From contig NZ_JAGDYP010000001.1 of assembly GCF_017565765.1 (NCBI RefSeq), positions 276,358-340,357 of the forward strand: a stretch of DNA of 64,000 nt, read 5' to 3'. This document shows positions 18,437 through 27,729 of the stretch, piece after piece; the first letter of the stretch is position 1; each line of letters opens with the position of its first letter. Both the position numbers and the translations under genes were made by a program. The notes below the pieces were generated by a model. The model was not told the DNA's origin. It ran no database searches and worked only from the letters and a program-made list of their open reading frames with translations. The stretch is from Capnocytophaga bilenii. GTDB taxonomy: Bacteria; Bacteroidota; Bacteroidia; Flavobacteriales; Flavobacteriaceae.

Positions 18437-18501
18437 ACTCTTATTTATATTTTTTATCTATTATTTAGTTTGTCATCGCCAAACGGCAAAAAAGAAAAGC
18501 A

Positions 18502-19401
18502 CTAAATACCAAGCACTACTTCTTCTAATGAACTTCTATAATCAAACCATTTAATTCGTTTATCTTTCTGAAACCACGTAAATTGACGCTTTGCAAAACG
18601 GCGTGTGTTCATTTTTATTGCTTCTATGGCTGCCTCAAAACTGCACTCTCCTTCAAAAAAAGAGAACAACTCTTTATATCCTACAGTTTGTAGCGCATTC
18701 AGGTGTTTATAGGGCATCATATTTTGTGCTTCTATCAGTAGCCCTTCTTCAAGCATCATATCCACACGCTTATTGATACGTTCATACACTTCTGTTCTAT
18801 CTGCGGTAAGCCCTATCTGCACACTTGTAAAATCCCGCTGCTTCTCCTTTCTTTGCAAGAATGAAGAATAAGGCTTCCCCGAAGCTCTACACACCTCAAG
18901 TGCCCTGATAAGTCGCTGAGGATTTTGTACGTCCATTTGGTTATATTGCACCTCATCTAAAGTTTTTAGCAGCTCTTGTAGGTACCCAATACCTTTTTGT
19001 GCATAAGCCTCGTTCAGTTCCTGCCTAATTACTTCATCTACTTCGGGAAAATCGTCCAAACCATCAATAATTGCTTTGGCATATAAGCCACTACCGCCCA
19101 CCATTACTACTACATCGTGTTTTTTGAACAATTTATCTAACAATGCTATCACATCACGCTCAAAATCTCCCACCGAATAACTTTCAAAAATACTCTTGTG
19201 TTGTATAAAATGATGAGGTACCTGCGCCAATTCCTCTGCCGAAGGAACAGCAGTACCTATACGTAATTCTTTAAAAAACTGACGTGAATCACACGATAGT
19301 ATTTCTGTGCCAAAGTGAGTAGCAAGAGCTATTGCCATACGTGTTTTTCCTATAGCAGTAGGTCCCACTATCGTTAGTAATGTTTTACGTTTGGGCTGCA
19401 T
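18502..19401 (-). CDS. miaA: tRNA dimethylallyltransferase
   Basis: Adds an isopentenyl group to N6 of A37 in tRNAs reading UNN codons. The 299 residues carry the P-loop GPTAIGKT (13-20), the CDSRQ segment near 38-42, the VGGSGLYAKAIIDG motif and the RLIRALEV helix. The start overlaps the end of the upstream ion-channel gene by 17 nt, indicating translational coupling. Confidence 0.96.
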   Translation of the reverse strand: MQPKRKTLLTIVGPTAIGKTRMAIALATHFGTEILSCDSRQFFKELRIGTAVPSAEELAQVPHHFIQHKSIFESYSVGDFERDVIALLDKLFKKHDVVVMVGGSGLYAKAIIDGLDDFPEVDEVIRQELNEAYAQKGIGYLQELLKTLDEVQYNQMDVQNPQRLIRALEVCRASGKPYSSFLQRKEKQRDFTSVQIGLTADRTEVYERINKRVDMMLEEGLLIEAQNMMPYKHLNALQTVGYKELFSFFEGECSFEAAIEAIKMNTRRFAKRQFTWFQKDKRIKWFDYRSSLEEVVLGI

Positions 19402-20290
19402 CTATTCTTTTTTCTATTAATAAATGTCCACACTCCGAACAATATTTCGCATCAGGCAAATGTTGCGTATTACCACAATGATTGCAAATTATCTTCTTTT
19501 CTCGTTGTGCTATTTCCTCACGGTAGTTCATTTCTTCTTCCTTCAAAATATTAGCTCGCGATACTTTTGTATATTCAGCCGTTACAATACCTGTAGGCAC
19601 CGCTATAATACCATAACCTAATATCATTACTACTGCTGCTACCAGCTGTCCCAAAGTGGTAGAAGGCGATATATCGCCATAACCCACTGTAGTAAGGGTT
19701 ACTATACACCAATAAATACTGCGCGGAATACTTGTAAAGCCATTTTGGTGTTTTTCTATAACGTACATCAAGGAACCTAATAATATAGAAATTACCAATA
19801 CAAAGTATACAAAAACTATAATCTTATTACGGCTTGCCCTAAGTGCCATTTTCAGTTCTTCCCCTTGGTTCATAAAAGTTACCAAATCAAGAATACGGAA
19901 AATACGCAACAAACGCAATGCTCGTACTACCGAGATAGCTTTCGTATAGGGGGTTATAAATGATAGATACATTGGCAATATGGATATCAAATCAATGATA
20001 CCATACATACTGAAGATATAGCGATATGGTTTTTTATTGCTAATGATACGAAGTATATATTCTATTGTAAAAAAAACAGTAATAATCCACTCCATAAAAA
20101 CTAATAATCCGTGCAAGCGATGGTCTATGCCTTTTACGGTTTCAAGCATCACCATTATCACACTAACGGTTATTAGTGCCAAAAGCACAAGGTCAAAAAG
20201 CCTGCCTAAGCGTGTATTAGTTCCATAAATAATCACGTAAGCCAGCCGCTTGAAAAGTTCATACTTCTCTTTAAACTCTTTCTTAATCAT
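19385..20290 (-). CDS. voltage-gated-type potassium channel with zinc-ribbon tail
   Basis: A 301-residue inner-membrane protein with six TM segments of the voltage-gated ion channel fold. It has an arginine-rich S4 (VVRALRLLRIFRILDL) and the K+ selectivity filter TVGYGD in the S5-S6 pore loop. The C-terminus adds a zinc ribbon (C269, C272, C284, C287), unusual for this channel class. ATG at 20290 is chosen because an ORF extension to 20425 would run into the upstream esterase gene; from this start the gap to that gene's stop is two bases. Confidence 0.9.
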   Translation of the reverse strand: MIKKEFKEKYELFKRLAYVIIYGTNTRLGRLFDLVLLALITVSVIMVMLETVKGIDHRLHGLLVFMEWIITVFFTIEYILRIISNKKPYRYIFSMYGIIDLISILPMYLSFITPYTKAISVVRALRLLRIFRILDLVTFMNQGEELKMALRASRNKIIVFVYFVLVISILLGSLMYVIEKHQNGFTSIPRSIYWCIVTLTTVGYGDISPSTTLGQLVAAVVMILGYGIIAVPTGIVTAEYTKVSRANILKEEEMNYREEIAQREKKIICNHCGNTQHLPDAKYCSECGHLLIEKRIDAAQT

Positions 20291-20292
20291 TG

Positions 20293-20955
20293 CTAATCCT
20301 TGTTTGTAAGCCAATCTCGAAATGAATAAAAGTTTTGAGGCGATACACCGTGCCCTACAGGATATTCCTCGTATTTGTATTTTATTCCTAATCGTGCTAA
20401 TATTTCGGGTGTTTTCCTCGCCCATTCCACAGGTATTACTTGGTCGCTCGTGCCGTGCGATACATAAATGCGTACCCCTGTATGATCTTGTTTTTCGTAA
20501 CCCTCTTTTATAAGTTCTTCGTTTAAATAACCACTCAGTGCAATTACATTGCGTATTTTATTAGGATATGAAAGAACTATTGCCATACTCAATATACTTC
20601 CTTGGCTAAAGCCGAGCAAAGTAATATCGTTAGTATCCAGCTTATATACCTTGCAAGCCTCCTCTATAGCGTGCATAATCAAATCTCGCGACTCTATCGC
20701 TTGTTGGTTATCACTCCATTTATTTTGGTCTGCATCAAAGTTAATCATATACCACGCATAACCAAAAGTAGCCAAATGATAAGGTGCTCTAAAAGAAATA
20801 ATCATATATTCTGGCGGCAAAGCATTTGCAAACGAGAAAAGATCTTCTTCGTTGCTACCATAACCGTGTATCATAAAAATAACTGGCGGTAATTCCACTT
20901 TTAATAACGGTTCTCTAAGAATGTACTCCAATGGTAATTTTTTATTTGCATTCAT
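20293..20955 (-). CDS. phospholipase/carboxylesterase family alpha/beta hydrolase
   Basis: A 220-residue serine hydrolase of the YpfH/carboxylesterase 2 type. Seen: oxyanion HGYGSNEEDL, nucleophile elbow GFSQGS, and the late acidic and histidine residues (SHGTSDQVIP, GHGVSP). No signal peptide. It is 7 nt after the dihydroorotase-like gene and 2 nt before the channel gene; no functional link among these is evident. Confidence 0.88.
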   Translation of the reverse strand: MNANKKLPLEYILREPLLKVELPPVIFMIHGYGSNEEDLFSFANALPPEYMIISFRAPYHLATFGYAWYMINFDADQNKWSDNQQAIESRDLIMHAIEEACKVYKLDTNDITLLGFSQGSILSMAIVLSYPNKIRNVIALSGYLNEELIKEGYEKQDHTGVRIYVSHGTSDQVIPVEWARKTPEILARLGIKYKYEEYPVGHGVSPQNFYSFRDWLTNKD

Positions 20956-20962
20956 AGTTTCT

Positions 20963-22222
20963 TTATGCGTTGTTTTCTTTTGTTATCACCTTATTGTTTG
21001 CTATTACACCCACTACACTTCCTTGATGCTCAGCACCTATAAAAGCACTGTTTTTTGAAGCTGAAAGTATATCTTCTTTTCTAAAAATATGCGTACCTTC
21101 TGTTCTAAAAATAGTAAGGTCAGCTATTCCATTTTCTTTTATAGGGTGTGTTTCTATAGCAAAACGCTTTCTAGCAGCTGTAAGTAAGTCTACTGCTTTT
21201 TCCACCGAAACATACTTGCTCAATATCCCCCACATATTTTCCAACCCTATAGTGCCAAAAGCAGCCAAATCAAATTCTTTAAATTTTAATTCTATGTCTA
21301 AAGGGTTATGGTCAGAAGTTACAAAGTCTATCACTCCCTCATTTAGTGCTGCTCTCAAAGCCGCTACAGTAGCAGCATCACGCAATGGTGGCAATACTTT
21401 ATAGTTCGTGTCAAAATCTTCAAGTACCTCGTCTGTCAAATGCAAGTTAGCAAGGGCTACACTACAACTCACATCCAATCCTTTCTTTTTAGCTTCCCTA
21501 ATAAGTGCTACCGATTGCTGGGTTGAAATTGTAGGAATATGCAGCTTTCCCCCCGTATATTCCAATATAGCCAAATCACGCGCTACACATAGTTCTTCTG
21601 CCAAAGGGGGTATCCCTTTTAGCCCTAAGCGTGTACTCTCTTTGTACTCGTGCACCACTCCTTTACCCATAATTTTAGTATCATTGGCAAATGAGATAAC
21701 CAAACCTCCAAATGGCTGCACATATTGTAAGGCAATCTTCAGCAAATTGCTATTAGCTATTGGCTTTTTATAATCGCCAAAAGCCACAGCTCCTCCTTGT
21801 TGCATATCGTAAAGCTCCGCAAGATAATCGCCTTTGCTCTCCACCGTCAAAGCTCCTATAGGGTGTGCCGTAGCTGCAAAACCTCGTGTTTTATCCTTTA
21901 TATACACCACCCCCGATTGGCTATCCACTACAGGATGCGTTAGCGGATTTACCAGCACGTGTGTAAAACCACTCCTTTCCGCAGTACGCATTCCATTAGC
22001 CAAAGTTTCTCGTTCCTCATAACCTGGCTCCCCAAAGCACACACTGCTATCTGTCCAGCCCTGCGAAACAAATATATTTTCAATTACACTATCAGCCTCT
22101 ATCGTTCCTAATGCTTCTCCTATCTGTCTTATTACTCCATCTTCAATCAATATATCCTTGATAGTATTATGAAAAGCACTCTCTTTATCAATAATATGTG
22201 CTGACTTTAAAAGTATTTTCAT
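20963..22222 (-). CDS. pyrC: dihydroorotase-like protein lacking the HxH metal motif
   Basis: A 419-residue amidohydrolase-fold protein placed with the dihydroorotases (N6-carbamoyl-aspartate cyclisation in pyrimidine synthesis) by GEPGYEERET and TSDHNPLD. The first metal motif, normally D.H.H after a PG..D stretch, reads QGWTDSSVCFGEPG: both histidines are missing. Similar HxH-less proteins are, as I recall, standard in flavobacteria, so it may be a structural subunit or act with a different metal set. The ATG at 22222 is preferred over a TTG at 22246. Confidence 0.8.
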   Translation of the reverse strand: MKILLKSAHIIDKESAFHNTIKDILIEDGVIRQIGEALGTIEADSVIENIFVSQGWTDSSVCFGEPGYEERETLANGMRTAERSGFTHVLVNPLTHPVVDSQSGVVYIKDKTRGFAATAHPIGALTVESKGDYLAELYDMQQGGAVAFGDYKKPIANSNLLKIALQYVQPFGGLVISFANDTKIMGKGVVHEYKESTRLGLKGIPPLAEELCVARDLAILEYTGGKLHIPTISTQQSVALIREAKKKGLDVSCSVALANLHLTDEVLEDFDTNYKVLPPLRDAATVAALRAALNEGVIDFVTSDHNPLDIELKFKEFDLAAFGTIGLENMWGILSKYVSVEKAVDLLTAARKRFAIETHPIKENGIADLTIFRTEGTHIFRKEDILSASKNSAFIGAEHQGSVVGVIANNKVITKENNA

Positions 22223-22250
22223 AAGAAAAAAATTAATAATCCACAATTAA

Positions 22251-22278
22251 AGAGGTCGTCCTATCAAGAACAACCTCT
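22251..22278 (-). terminator. hairpin terminator or attenuator
   Basis: As minus-strand RNA this gives an 11-bp stem (AGAGGUUGUUC with GGACGACCUCU, two G-U pairs) followed by UUUAAUU. It lies 12 nt past the stop of the upstream gene and 29 nt before the dihydroorotase-like ATG. The U-tract is weak, so partial readthrough is plausible. Confidence 0.55.
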
Positions 22279-22290
22279 ATATACTATATA

Positions 22291-22812
22291 TTATCTTAAA
22301 AACTGACGAACTTCGTCTTTCAAATGGCTAAGCGCACTCGCTGTGGGCGTACTCCTATCTATGTACTCCTTAAAAACAGTCTCTACCATAGCATTCGCAT
22401 CAGCCACCTCATTATTATAAGCTGCCTTCCTTATTACTTGTATTGTAGCTGCTTTGGCAGTACGTATAATGTTCCACAATTTAGGCGTTAAGTAAATTTG
22501 TTGTGCCAAATTGTGCTCAAATTCTTCATCTATACTATTCACCAACAGCATCTCGTATTCCTTCTTTGATAATGTTCGAGGAGGAATCCGCAAAAACAAC
22601 TGCTGCGGACTTATACGCTCCAAAAAAAGCGTCATTCGCTCATAGGCTTGCAACCTGATAGGCAAAGCGTATTTGTGCGCCTCTTGTTGCAACAAAAACA
22701 ACCGTTTGCGGTCTTCATTCTCTATGTGTATCCTAAAAAAATAGAATGCCACCGCTCCCACTATTATAGCAGGAATACAATACATTACCAGCGTAATAAT
22801 CTGATTTGTCAT
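22291..22812 (-). CDS. DUF7935-like membrane-anchored protein
   Basis: A 173-residue protein with one N-terminal TM segment (LVMYCIPAIIVGAVAFYFF) and a cytosolic helical domain with the conserved HKYALPIRLQAYERM.LFLERISP and EFEHNLAQQIYL segments. I recall this pattern from a family widespread in flavobacteria and named DUF7935; no function is known. It is 7 nt after the lipoprotein gene. Confidence 0.75.
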   Translation of the reverse strand: MTNQIITLVMYCIPAIIVGAVAFYFFRIHIENEDRKRLFLLQQEAHKYALPIRLQAYERMTLFLERISPQQLFLRIPPRTLSKKEYEMLLVNSIDEEFEHNLAQQIYLTPKLWNIIRTAKAATIQVIRKAAYNNEVADANAMVETVFKEYIDRSTPTASALSHLKDEVRQFLR

Positions 22813-22819
22813 AACTAAA

Positions 22820-24217
22820 TTATGATTCTTTTAGCAATAATATCTTTTCTAAGTTAGGACTAAAAATATCTTCAAATGCCGATATAATTCGCCCATTTTT
22901 ATCTATAATCAATGATTTATTGATATTGTTGATTAAAAACTTCTGTGATAAATCCATAAAGTTGATAGAGTGATATTGGTCTGTCCATTTAGTACGCTCT
23001 ATTTGCTTACGCCATTGGTGCTTGTCTTGCCCTATATCTATCCCTACAAACTTTACATTAGGAAACAACTGTTTTAATTGTGCTATCCTATCAAATATAA
23101 GATTAGAAAGTTCTTGTTGGCTCACCGACCAAAAATAGTAAATTGTTACCTCCTGCCTCTGTATCTGCGAAAATTTTGTAGGCTCTCCCTTTGTATCTAT
23201 CAAATCAAAGTCCGGCGGTATCTTCCCTGCTTGCAAGGCTACTACATTCCCAAAAACCTTATCAAGTTCTGCCTTGTGCTTATTATCTTTGTTATACGCT
23301 GCAAATTTATCAAAGTAATCCTTATAAGCTATATGTCCCTGAATGTTAAACACATAAGCATAGGCAGCATTCCTATACAAATTATCTCGCAAGTTCCCTT
23401 TACTAAACAAGCTATCTATAATCTTTATTTTCTCTAAATGAAATCCAAGCTCCCTACTCACATCCACCAGTGTTTGCCTATCACGAGTATATTTCGTAAA
23501 AGCAAGATTATTCACATACATCACCATATAGCTGTAATACGGACGAAAATACTCCAAAAAAGTATTATTGTAATTAATTCGCTTTCTATAATCGTAAAAA
23601 TTAGCAGGCAAACGATCTGTTATAGCACTTCCATCTACATCTTGATATACAAACGGATATATCTCCATCTCTTTGTAAATAGGAAATGTAGCACTCACTA
23701 GTGCCAAATCTCTTGCTCGTGCTGATAATCTAGGATTATTTTTTACAAAATTATTGTATTCCTTTTGCTTTTGTAGGCAAATAGAATCCATTACTCGTTT
23801 ATAAATAACAGGTGGCAATCTGTGGTATGCCTTAAACAAGCTCTCTTGAGTGTCAAACTCACTCGCTTGCAATATAATAAAATTATTTACACCTGCCCCT
23901 TTGCCCGAAAATGAAATACTCTCTGCAAACCTAAAAGCATTGGCATACACCACCAAACTATCTTTAGGTTCTAAAAACACATACTGATAATTCTTATCTA
24001 TCTCAAAATTGTAAAGCTTACTCTCAAATAACTTCATATTAAATATGAAATTCTTATCCTTGGTCAAATAAGCCGTATCTATAGGAACATCATCAGCATA
24101 TAGGGTTACTTGCATATCCTTTGCGTTAGGAAAAAATCCTCGCAAAACCGTATTGTCCTCACCTTTCCTATTACAAGAAAATAGAAACAATAAAATTATA
24201 AGCAATAGTCTTCTCAT
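22820..24217 (-). CDS. lipoprotein with thioredoxin-like C-terminal domain
   Basis: A 465-residue lipoprotein: lipobox LFSC with acylated C15. N-terminal beta domain of the DUF4369 type (about 25-110), helical middle, and a thioredoxin-like C-terminal domain from about 335 (DFDLIDTKGEPTKFSQIQ...IYYFWSVSQQ). The CxxC expected after the YFW segment is replaced by SVSQQE, so it cannot act as a classical TlpA-type disulfide reductase. Envelope location; function unknown. Confidence 0.8.
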   Translation of the reverse strand: MRRLLLIILLFLFSCNRKGEDNTVLRGFFPNAKDMQVTLYADDVPIDTAYLTKDKNFIFNMKLFESKLYNFEIDKNYQYVFLEPKDSLVVYANAFRFAESISFSGKGAGVNNFIILQASEFDTQESLFKAYHRLPPVIYKRVMDSICLQKQKEYNNFVKNNPRLSARARDLALVSATFPIYKEMEIYPFVYQDVDGSAITDRLPANFYDYRKRINYNNTFLEYFRPYYSYMVMYVNNLAFTKYTRDRQTLVDVSRELGFHLEKIKIIDSLFSKGNLRDNLYRNAAYAYVFNIQGHIAYKDYFDKFAAYNKDNKHKAELDKVFGNVVALQAGKIPPDFDLIDTKGEPTKFSQIQRQEVTIYYFWSVSQQELSNLIFDRIAQLKQLFPNVKFVGIDIGQDKHQWRKQIERTKWTDQYHSINFMDLSQKFLINNINKSLIIDKNGRIISAFEDIFSPNLEKILLLKES

Positions 24218-24250
24218 CTGTCATTAAATCAATTTTCATTCAACTTTGCG

Positions 24251-24280
24251 CAAAGATACAAAAAACATCTCACAAATCAA
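24251..24280 (-). promoter_or_regulatory. promoter of the lipoprotein operon
   Basis: Minus-strand TTG (24280-24278), 19-nt spacer, TATCTTTG (24258-24251), 34 nt upstream of the ATG at 24217. Confidence 0.75.
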
Positions 24281-24308
24281 TGTTAATGAAATGTTAAAAA
24301 ATCAACCG

Positions 24309-25112
24309 CTACCTATCCCTACTGGCTTCAAACAAAAATCTCTTCTCTGCTTCCGTCAAACTGTCATAACCACTCATCCCTATTTTCTCCAATAACTTAT
24401 TGATTTTTAGTTGTTTTATCCTTTGTTGTTCAGCTGCTATAGCCTTTTTTTTCTCTATAGCTGCCTCTTTATCATTTAAAAATATTTTTCGCAAGGCAAC
24501 ATTATACCTACTTAATAAAGCATAAATAAGCCCACCAATAGCTCCTCCCAAATGAGCTATTTTACCACCTGGGTTTTCTGTAAAATTAAACATATCCAGC
24601 ACCATTACCCCTACAAACAAGTAAATTAATGGTATGCTCAGCGTGAATAAATTTACCTTATGTCGTGGCGTTTTTATTGCCATATAAGCTAGCAAACTCA
24701 TTATGCCCCCCGATGTCCCCAACAACATCGTGTGCTCGGTAGCCTCCCTGAAGAAATATCCCTTTCCCAAAAACAACACACCTCCTGTAATTATACCCAC
24801 CAAAAACACCTCCCAAAAACGCTTCCATTCCAAAAAATGAAACCATATACGCCCTATAAAAAATAAAAAAAGCATATTGCCTAAAAAATGCTCAAAACTC
24901 ACGTGATAAAAGGCATAGGTGAGTATGGTAAATGGTCGTTTCACAAATAAAGAAAAATCTTCAGACAAGCAAAGCCAACGATTCAGTGTCTCTACCTCAA
25001 TGAGCTCCGTAGCTACAAACACTTTCCCTAATAAAAATACCCCACTTATTAGCAGTATAAGCCTATCCGATAGATTAAGGTTCATCTGTTGCCAATAAAT
25101 ATCTCTCTTCAT
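24309..25112 (-). CDS. rhomboid family intramembrane protease
   Basis: A 267-residue polytopic membrane protein. The catalytic serine is in GTSGGI, the catalytic histidine in AHLGGAIGG, and the HFLGNMLFLFFIG segment is the conserved TM2 pattern. A cytosolic tail of about 60 residues is charged and helical. It is last in the envelope operon; its ATG overlaps the lpxB stop by 4 nt. A second rhomboid is encoded at 54457. Confidence 0.9.
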   Translation of the reverse strand: MKRDIYWQQMNLNLSDRLILLISGVFLLGKVFVATELIEVETLNRWLCLSEDFSLFVKRPFTILTYAFYHVSFEHFLGNMLFLFFIGRIWFHFLEWKRFWEVFLVGIITGGVLFLGKGYFFREATEHTMLLGTSGGIMSLLAYMAIKTPRHKVNLFTLSIPLIYLFVGVMVLDMFNFTENPGGKIAHLGGAIGGLIYALLSRYNVALRKIFLNDKEAAIEKKKAIAAEQQRIKQLKINKLLEKIGMSGYDSLTEAEKRFLFEASRDR

Positions 25113-26215
25113 TCTCCTATAATTAAAGCCGCTGTTTTTTCACTCGCTCCTTTGCCTCCCAATTTTTCCCGCAACAATACATAGTTTTTAAAAACTTCAT
25201 ATCTATGCACATAGGTTGTGAGCTTGTGCAATTCCTTTTTCAAATTTTCAGTCGTCAAATCTCCTTGTATAAGCTCTGTAACCACAGGCTTGTCCATTAT
25301 TAAGTTTACTAACGATATATATTTCAGCTTAATAACGCGTTTTGCTATTTCGTATGAAATTCTATTCCCTTTGTAGCACACCACCTCTGGCACATTCAGT
25401 AGTGCCGTTTCCAAAGTAGCTGTACCACTTGTTACCAAAGCTGCATACGATAGTGATAGCAGGTCATAAGTCTTGCCACTCACAAAATGCACGTTTTCAT
25501 TGCAGATAAATTGCTCGTAAAAACTGTAATCTATCGCTGGTGCCCCTGCTATTACAAACTGATATTCGTGAAAATCATCTACTACCGTTAGCATTACTTT
25601 TAGCATCTTGGCTATTTCTTGCTTCCTACTGCCTGGCAGCAGTGCTATGATAGGGCGTTTGTCCAATCCATTAGCTTCTCTAAAGGCTTCTTCATTCACT
25701 TCTTCTCGTTGCCCTATAGCATCAAGGAGCGGGTGCCCCACAAAATGCACCTCATATTGGTGCTTTTGCTCGTAAAACTCCTTCTCAAAAGGCAGTATTA
25801 CGTACATTGCATCCACATCTCGTTTTATAGCTTTTATGCGGTTCTCTTTCCACGCCCATATTTGTGGCGAAATATAGTAATGTGTCGGGATATGCTGCTG
25901 TTTTGCCCATTTAGCTATCCGCATATTAAAACCTGGGTAATCTATAAAAATAAGCACATCTGGCGCAAAAGCAGTAATATCTTTTTTGCAGAAGTCTATG
26001 TTTTTCAAAATAGTGCGCAAGTTAGTAAGCACCTCCCAAAAACCCATAAAAGCAAGGTCTCGGTAGTGCTTCACCAGCGTCCCTCCTGCCTGCTGCATTT
26101 GGTCGCCCCCCCAACAGCGAATCTCTGCCTTGGGGTCTTTTTTGTATAGTTCTTTCATCAGGTTAGCCCCATGCAAATCACCCGAAGCTTCTCCTGCTAT
26201 GATGTAGTATTTCAT
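25109..26215 (-). CDS. lpxB: lipid-A-disaccharide synthase
   Basis: Joins UDP-2,3-diacylglucosamine and lipid X to form the lipid A disaccharide at the inner face of the membrane. The 368 residues include the IAGEASGDLHGANL start, DYPGFN, SPQIWAWKE, LLPGSRKQEI and the SGTATLET block, all family signatures. Downstream of the cyclophilin gene by 6 nt. Confidence 0.97.
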   Translation of the reverse strand: MKYYIIAGEASGDLHGANLMKELYKKDPKAEIRCWGGDQMQQAGGTLVKHYRDLAFMGFWEVLTNLRTILKNIDFCKKDITAFAPDVLIFIDYPGFNMRIAKWAKQQHIPTHYYISPQIWAWKENRIKAIKRDVDAMYVILPFEKEFYEQKHQYEVHFVGHPLLDAIGQREEVNEEAFREANGLDKRPIIALLPGSRKQEIAKMLKVMLTVVDDFHEYQFVIAGAPAIDYSFYEQFICNENVHFVSGKTYDLLSLSYAALVTSGTATLETALLNVPEVVCYKGNRISYEIAKRVIKLKYISLVNLIMDKPVVTELIQGDLTTENLKKELHKLTTYVHRYEVFKNYVLLREKLGGKGASEKTAALIIGE

Positions 26216-26221
26216 TGCTCG

Positions 26222-26953
26222 CTATTTATTGAGAATAACAACCTTCATCTTTATATCTCGTTTAGGCCAATTGTCCCTGCCTTCTGTCTCCACCTGATTA
26301 ATTTTATCCGCAACCTCCATTCCTGCTATCACCTTGCCAAAAGCTGTATAATGCCCGTCTAAGTGATATGCTCCTGGCTTTTGCACCACTATAAAAAACT
26401 CATAAGGCGATGCAAATTGGTGCGGATTGTCTATATCGCTACTCGGCATCGATACAATACCTCGGTGGTGCTTAAATCCTTTTTTTGTGTCAGGAGGCAG
26501 TAGGTACGAACCTATTGCAGCTCGGCGTCTGCTTATTTTCCAACTTTCCGAATTTCCCCCTTGTATCACAAAATCCTTCACTACTCTGTGAAATACCGTA
26601 CCGTCAAAATAATGCTGCTTTGTCAAAAAAATAAAATTCGCCCTATGGTAAGGCGTTTCGTTAAAAAGCTCTATATCTATATTTCCGTAATCGGTAATAA
26701 TACGCACATAACGTTCTTTATGTTGTTTTTCGTATTCGTACAAAAAAGGTATTGCTGAATCGGTAGTGAGTGTCTTGCTAAGCACACTACCTTCCGCTTC
26801 ATCTGTTTTAGCCTCTTTATCTTTTTCGTTGGTGGTAGGTGTTGCTGTCTCCGCTACTGTGGTTGTAGTTGTGGTCTTTTTTTGTGACGTCTCATTTCCA
26901 CTACAAGCCACCAGCATAAGCACCCCCAGCCCTATTGCCCAATATTTTACCAT
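26222..26953 (-). CDS. cyclophilin-type peptidyl-prolyl isomerase lipoprotein
   Basis: A 243-residue exported PPIase: lipobox LVAC with C17, a low-complexity Thr/Lys/Glu linker (about 20-65), then a cyclophilin domain (FHRVVKDFVIQGGN near 130; FGKVIAGMEVADKIN near the end). It catalyses proline cis-trans isomerisation in the periplasm or at the outer membrane. The operon also encodes a SurA-type PPIase, so two prolyl isomerase classes are made together. Confidence 0.92.
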   Translation of the reverse strand: MVKYWAIGLGVLMLVACSGNETSQKKTTTTTTVAETATPTTNEKDKEAKTDEAEGSVLSKTLTTDSAIPFLYEYEKQHKERYVRIITDYGNIDIELFNETPYHRANFIFLTKQHYFDGTVFHRVVKDFVIQGGNSESWKISRRRAAIGSYLLPPDTKKGFKHHRGIVSMPSSDIDNPHQFASPYEFFIVVQKPGAYHLDGHYTAFGKVIAGMEVADKINQVETEGRDNWPKRDIKMKVVILNK

Positions 26954-26962
26954 ATTTTTTTA

Positions 26963-27727
26963 CTAACAACTAAATGCCAACAACGCTTCCAGCGTTTCTG
27001 CCTCATTTTCTATATACGATAAGTGCCCACCTGAAAGAAGTGAATAGGTAGCCCCTGCACTATTTGCCAGTGCTACCAAGCTATCCGCAGGAATGAGCGC
27101 GTCATTAGCTCCTATAAATATATGTTTTTTTGCCGTCAATTGTTCAAATACTATCGTACGGTCTAAACGTAGCTTCATCCCCAGCGAAGCCGCTTTTATC
27201 CCTTCATTGTTGGTAGCCATTCCTATAGCTACCAATTTTTCCAAGGCGTCCTTCATCGCCACCTGATTTTCAGTACTAAATAGGTTCGTTACCGCAGCTC
27301 TCACAAATAGTTCTTTCTGCGTAGGTATAATCTTCAATACCCTATCCCTATTTTTCTTTTTTTCTTCACTGTCAGGAAGTGTAGTAGAGTTCATTAGGGC
27401 AAGCCCTTCCACCATTTCAGGATACAATTCTGCAAAAGCAAGTGCCACATATCCCCCCATAGAGTGCCCCACCAAGCTACAGCGGCTAATACCCTCTTTT
27501 TGTAGTACATCGCGCACCGCAGCAGCCATTAGCTCCATAGTGTGTACCTCAGCTATTACAGGCGTTTTGCCGTGCCCCAATAAGTCTATACAAAGCACTT
27601 GATGCTCGCCCGATAGTTTTTCGGCAAGTGATTGCCACACACTGCTATCTTCCAAAAATCCGTGCAAAAATACTATCGTTTTTGCATTTTTATCACCTTG
27701 TAATGTATAATATGATGAAACTTCCAT
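26963..27727 (-). CDS. alpha/beta hydrolase
   Basis: A 254-residue soluble hydrolase of the MenH/BioH-like group: oxyanion HGFLEDSS, nucleophile GHSMGGYVAL, acid GANDALIP and histidine GGHLSYIE. The ATG at 27727 is preferred; a TTG at 27745 would overlap the surA-like stop. Substrate not inferable. Confidence 0.87.
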   Translation of the reverse strand: MEVSSYYTLQGDKNAKTIVFLHGFLEDSSVWQSLAEKLSGEHQVLCIDLLGHGKTPVIAEVHTMELMAAAVRDVLQKEGISRCSLVGHSMGGYVALAFAELYPEMVEGLALMNSTTLPDSEEKKKNRDRVLKIIPTQKELFVRAAVTNLFSTENQVAMKDALEKLVAIGMATNNEGIKAASLGMKLRLDRTIVFEQLTAKKHIFIGANDALIPADSLVALANSAGATYSLLSGGHLSYIENEAETLEALLAFSC

Positions 27728-27729
27728 CG

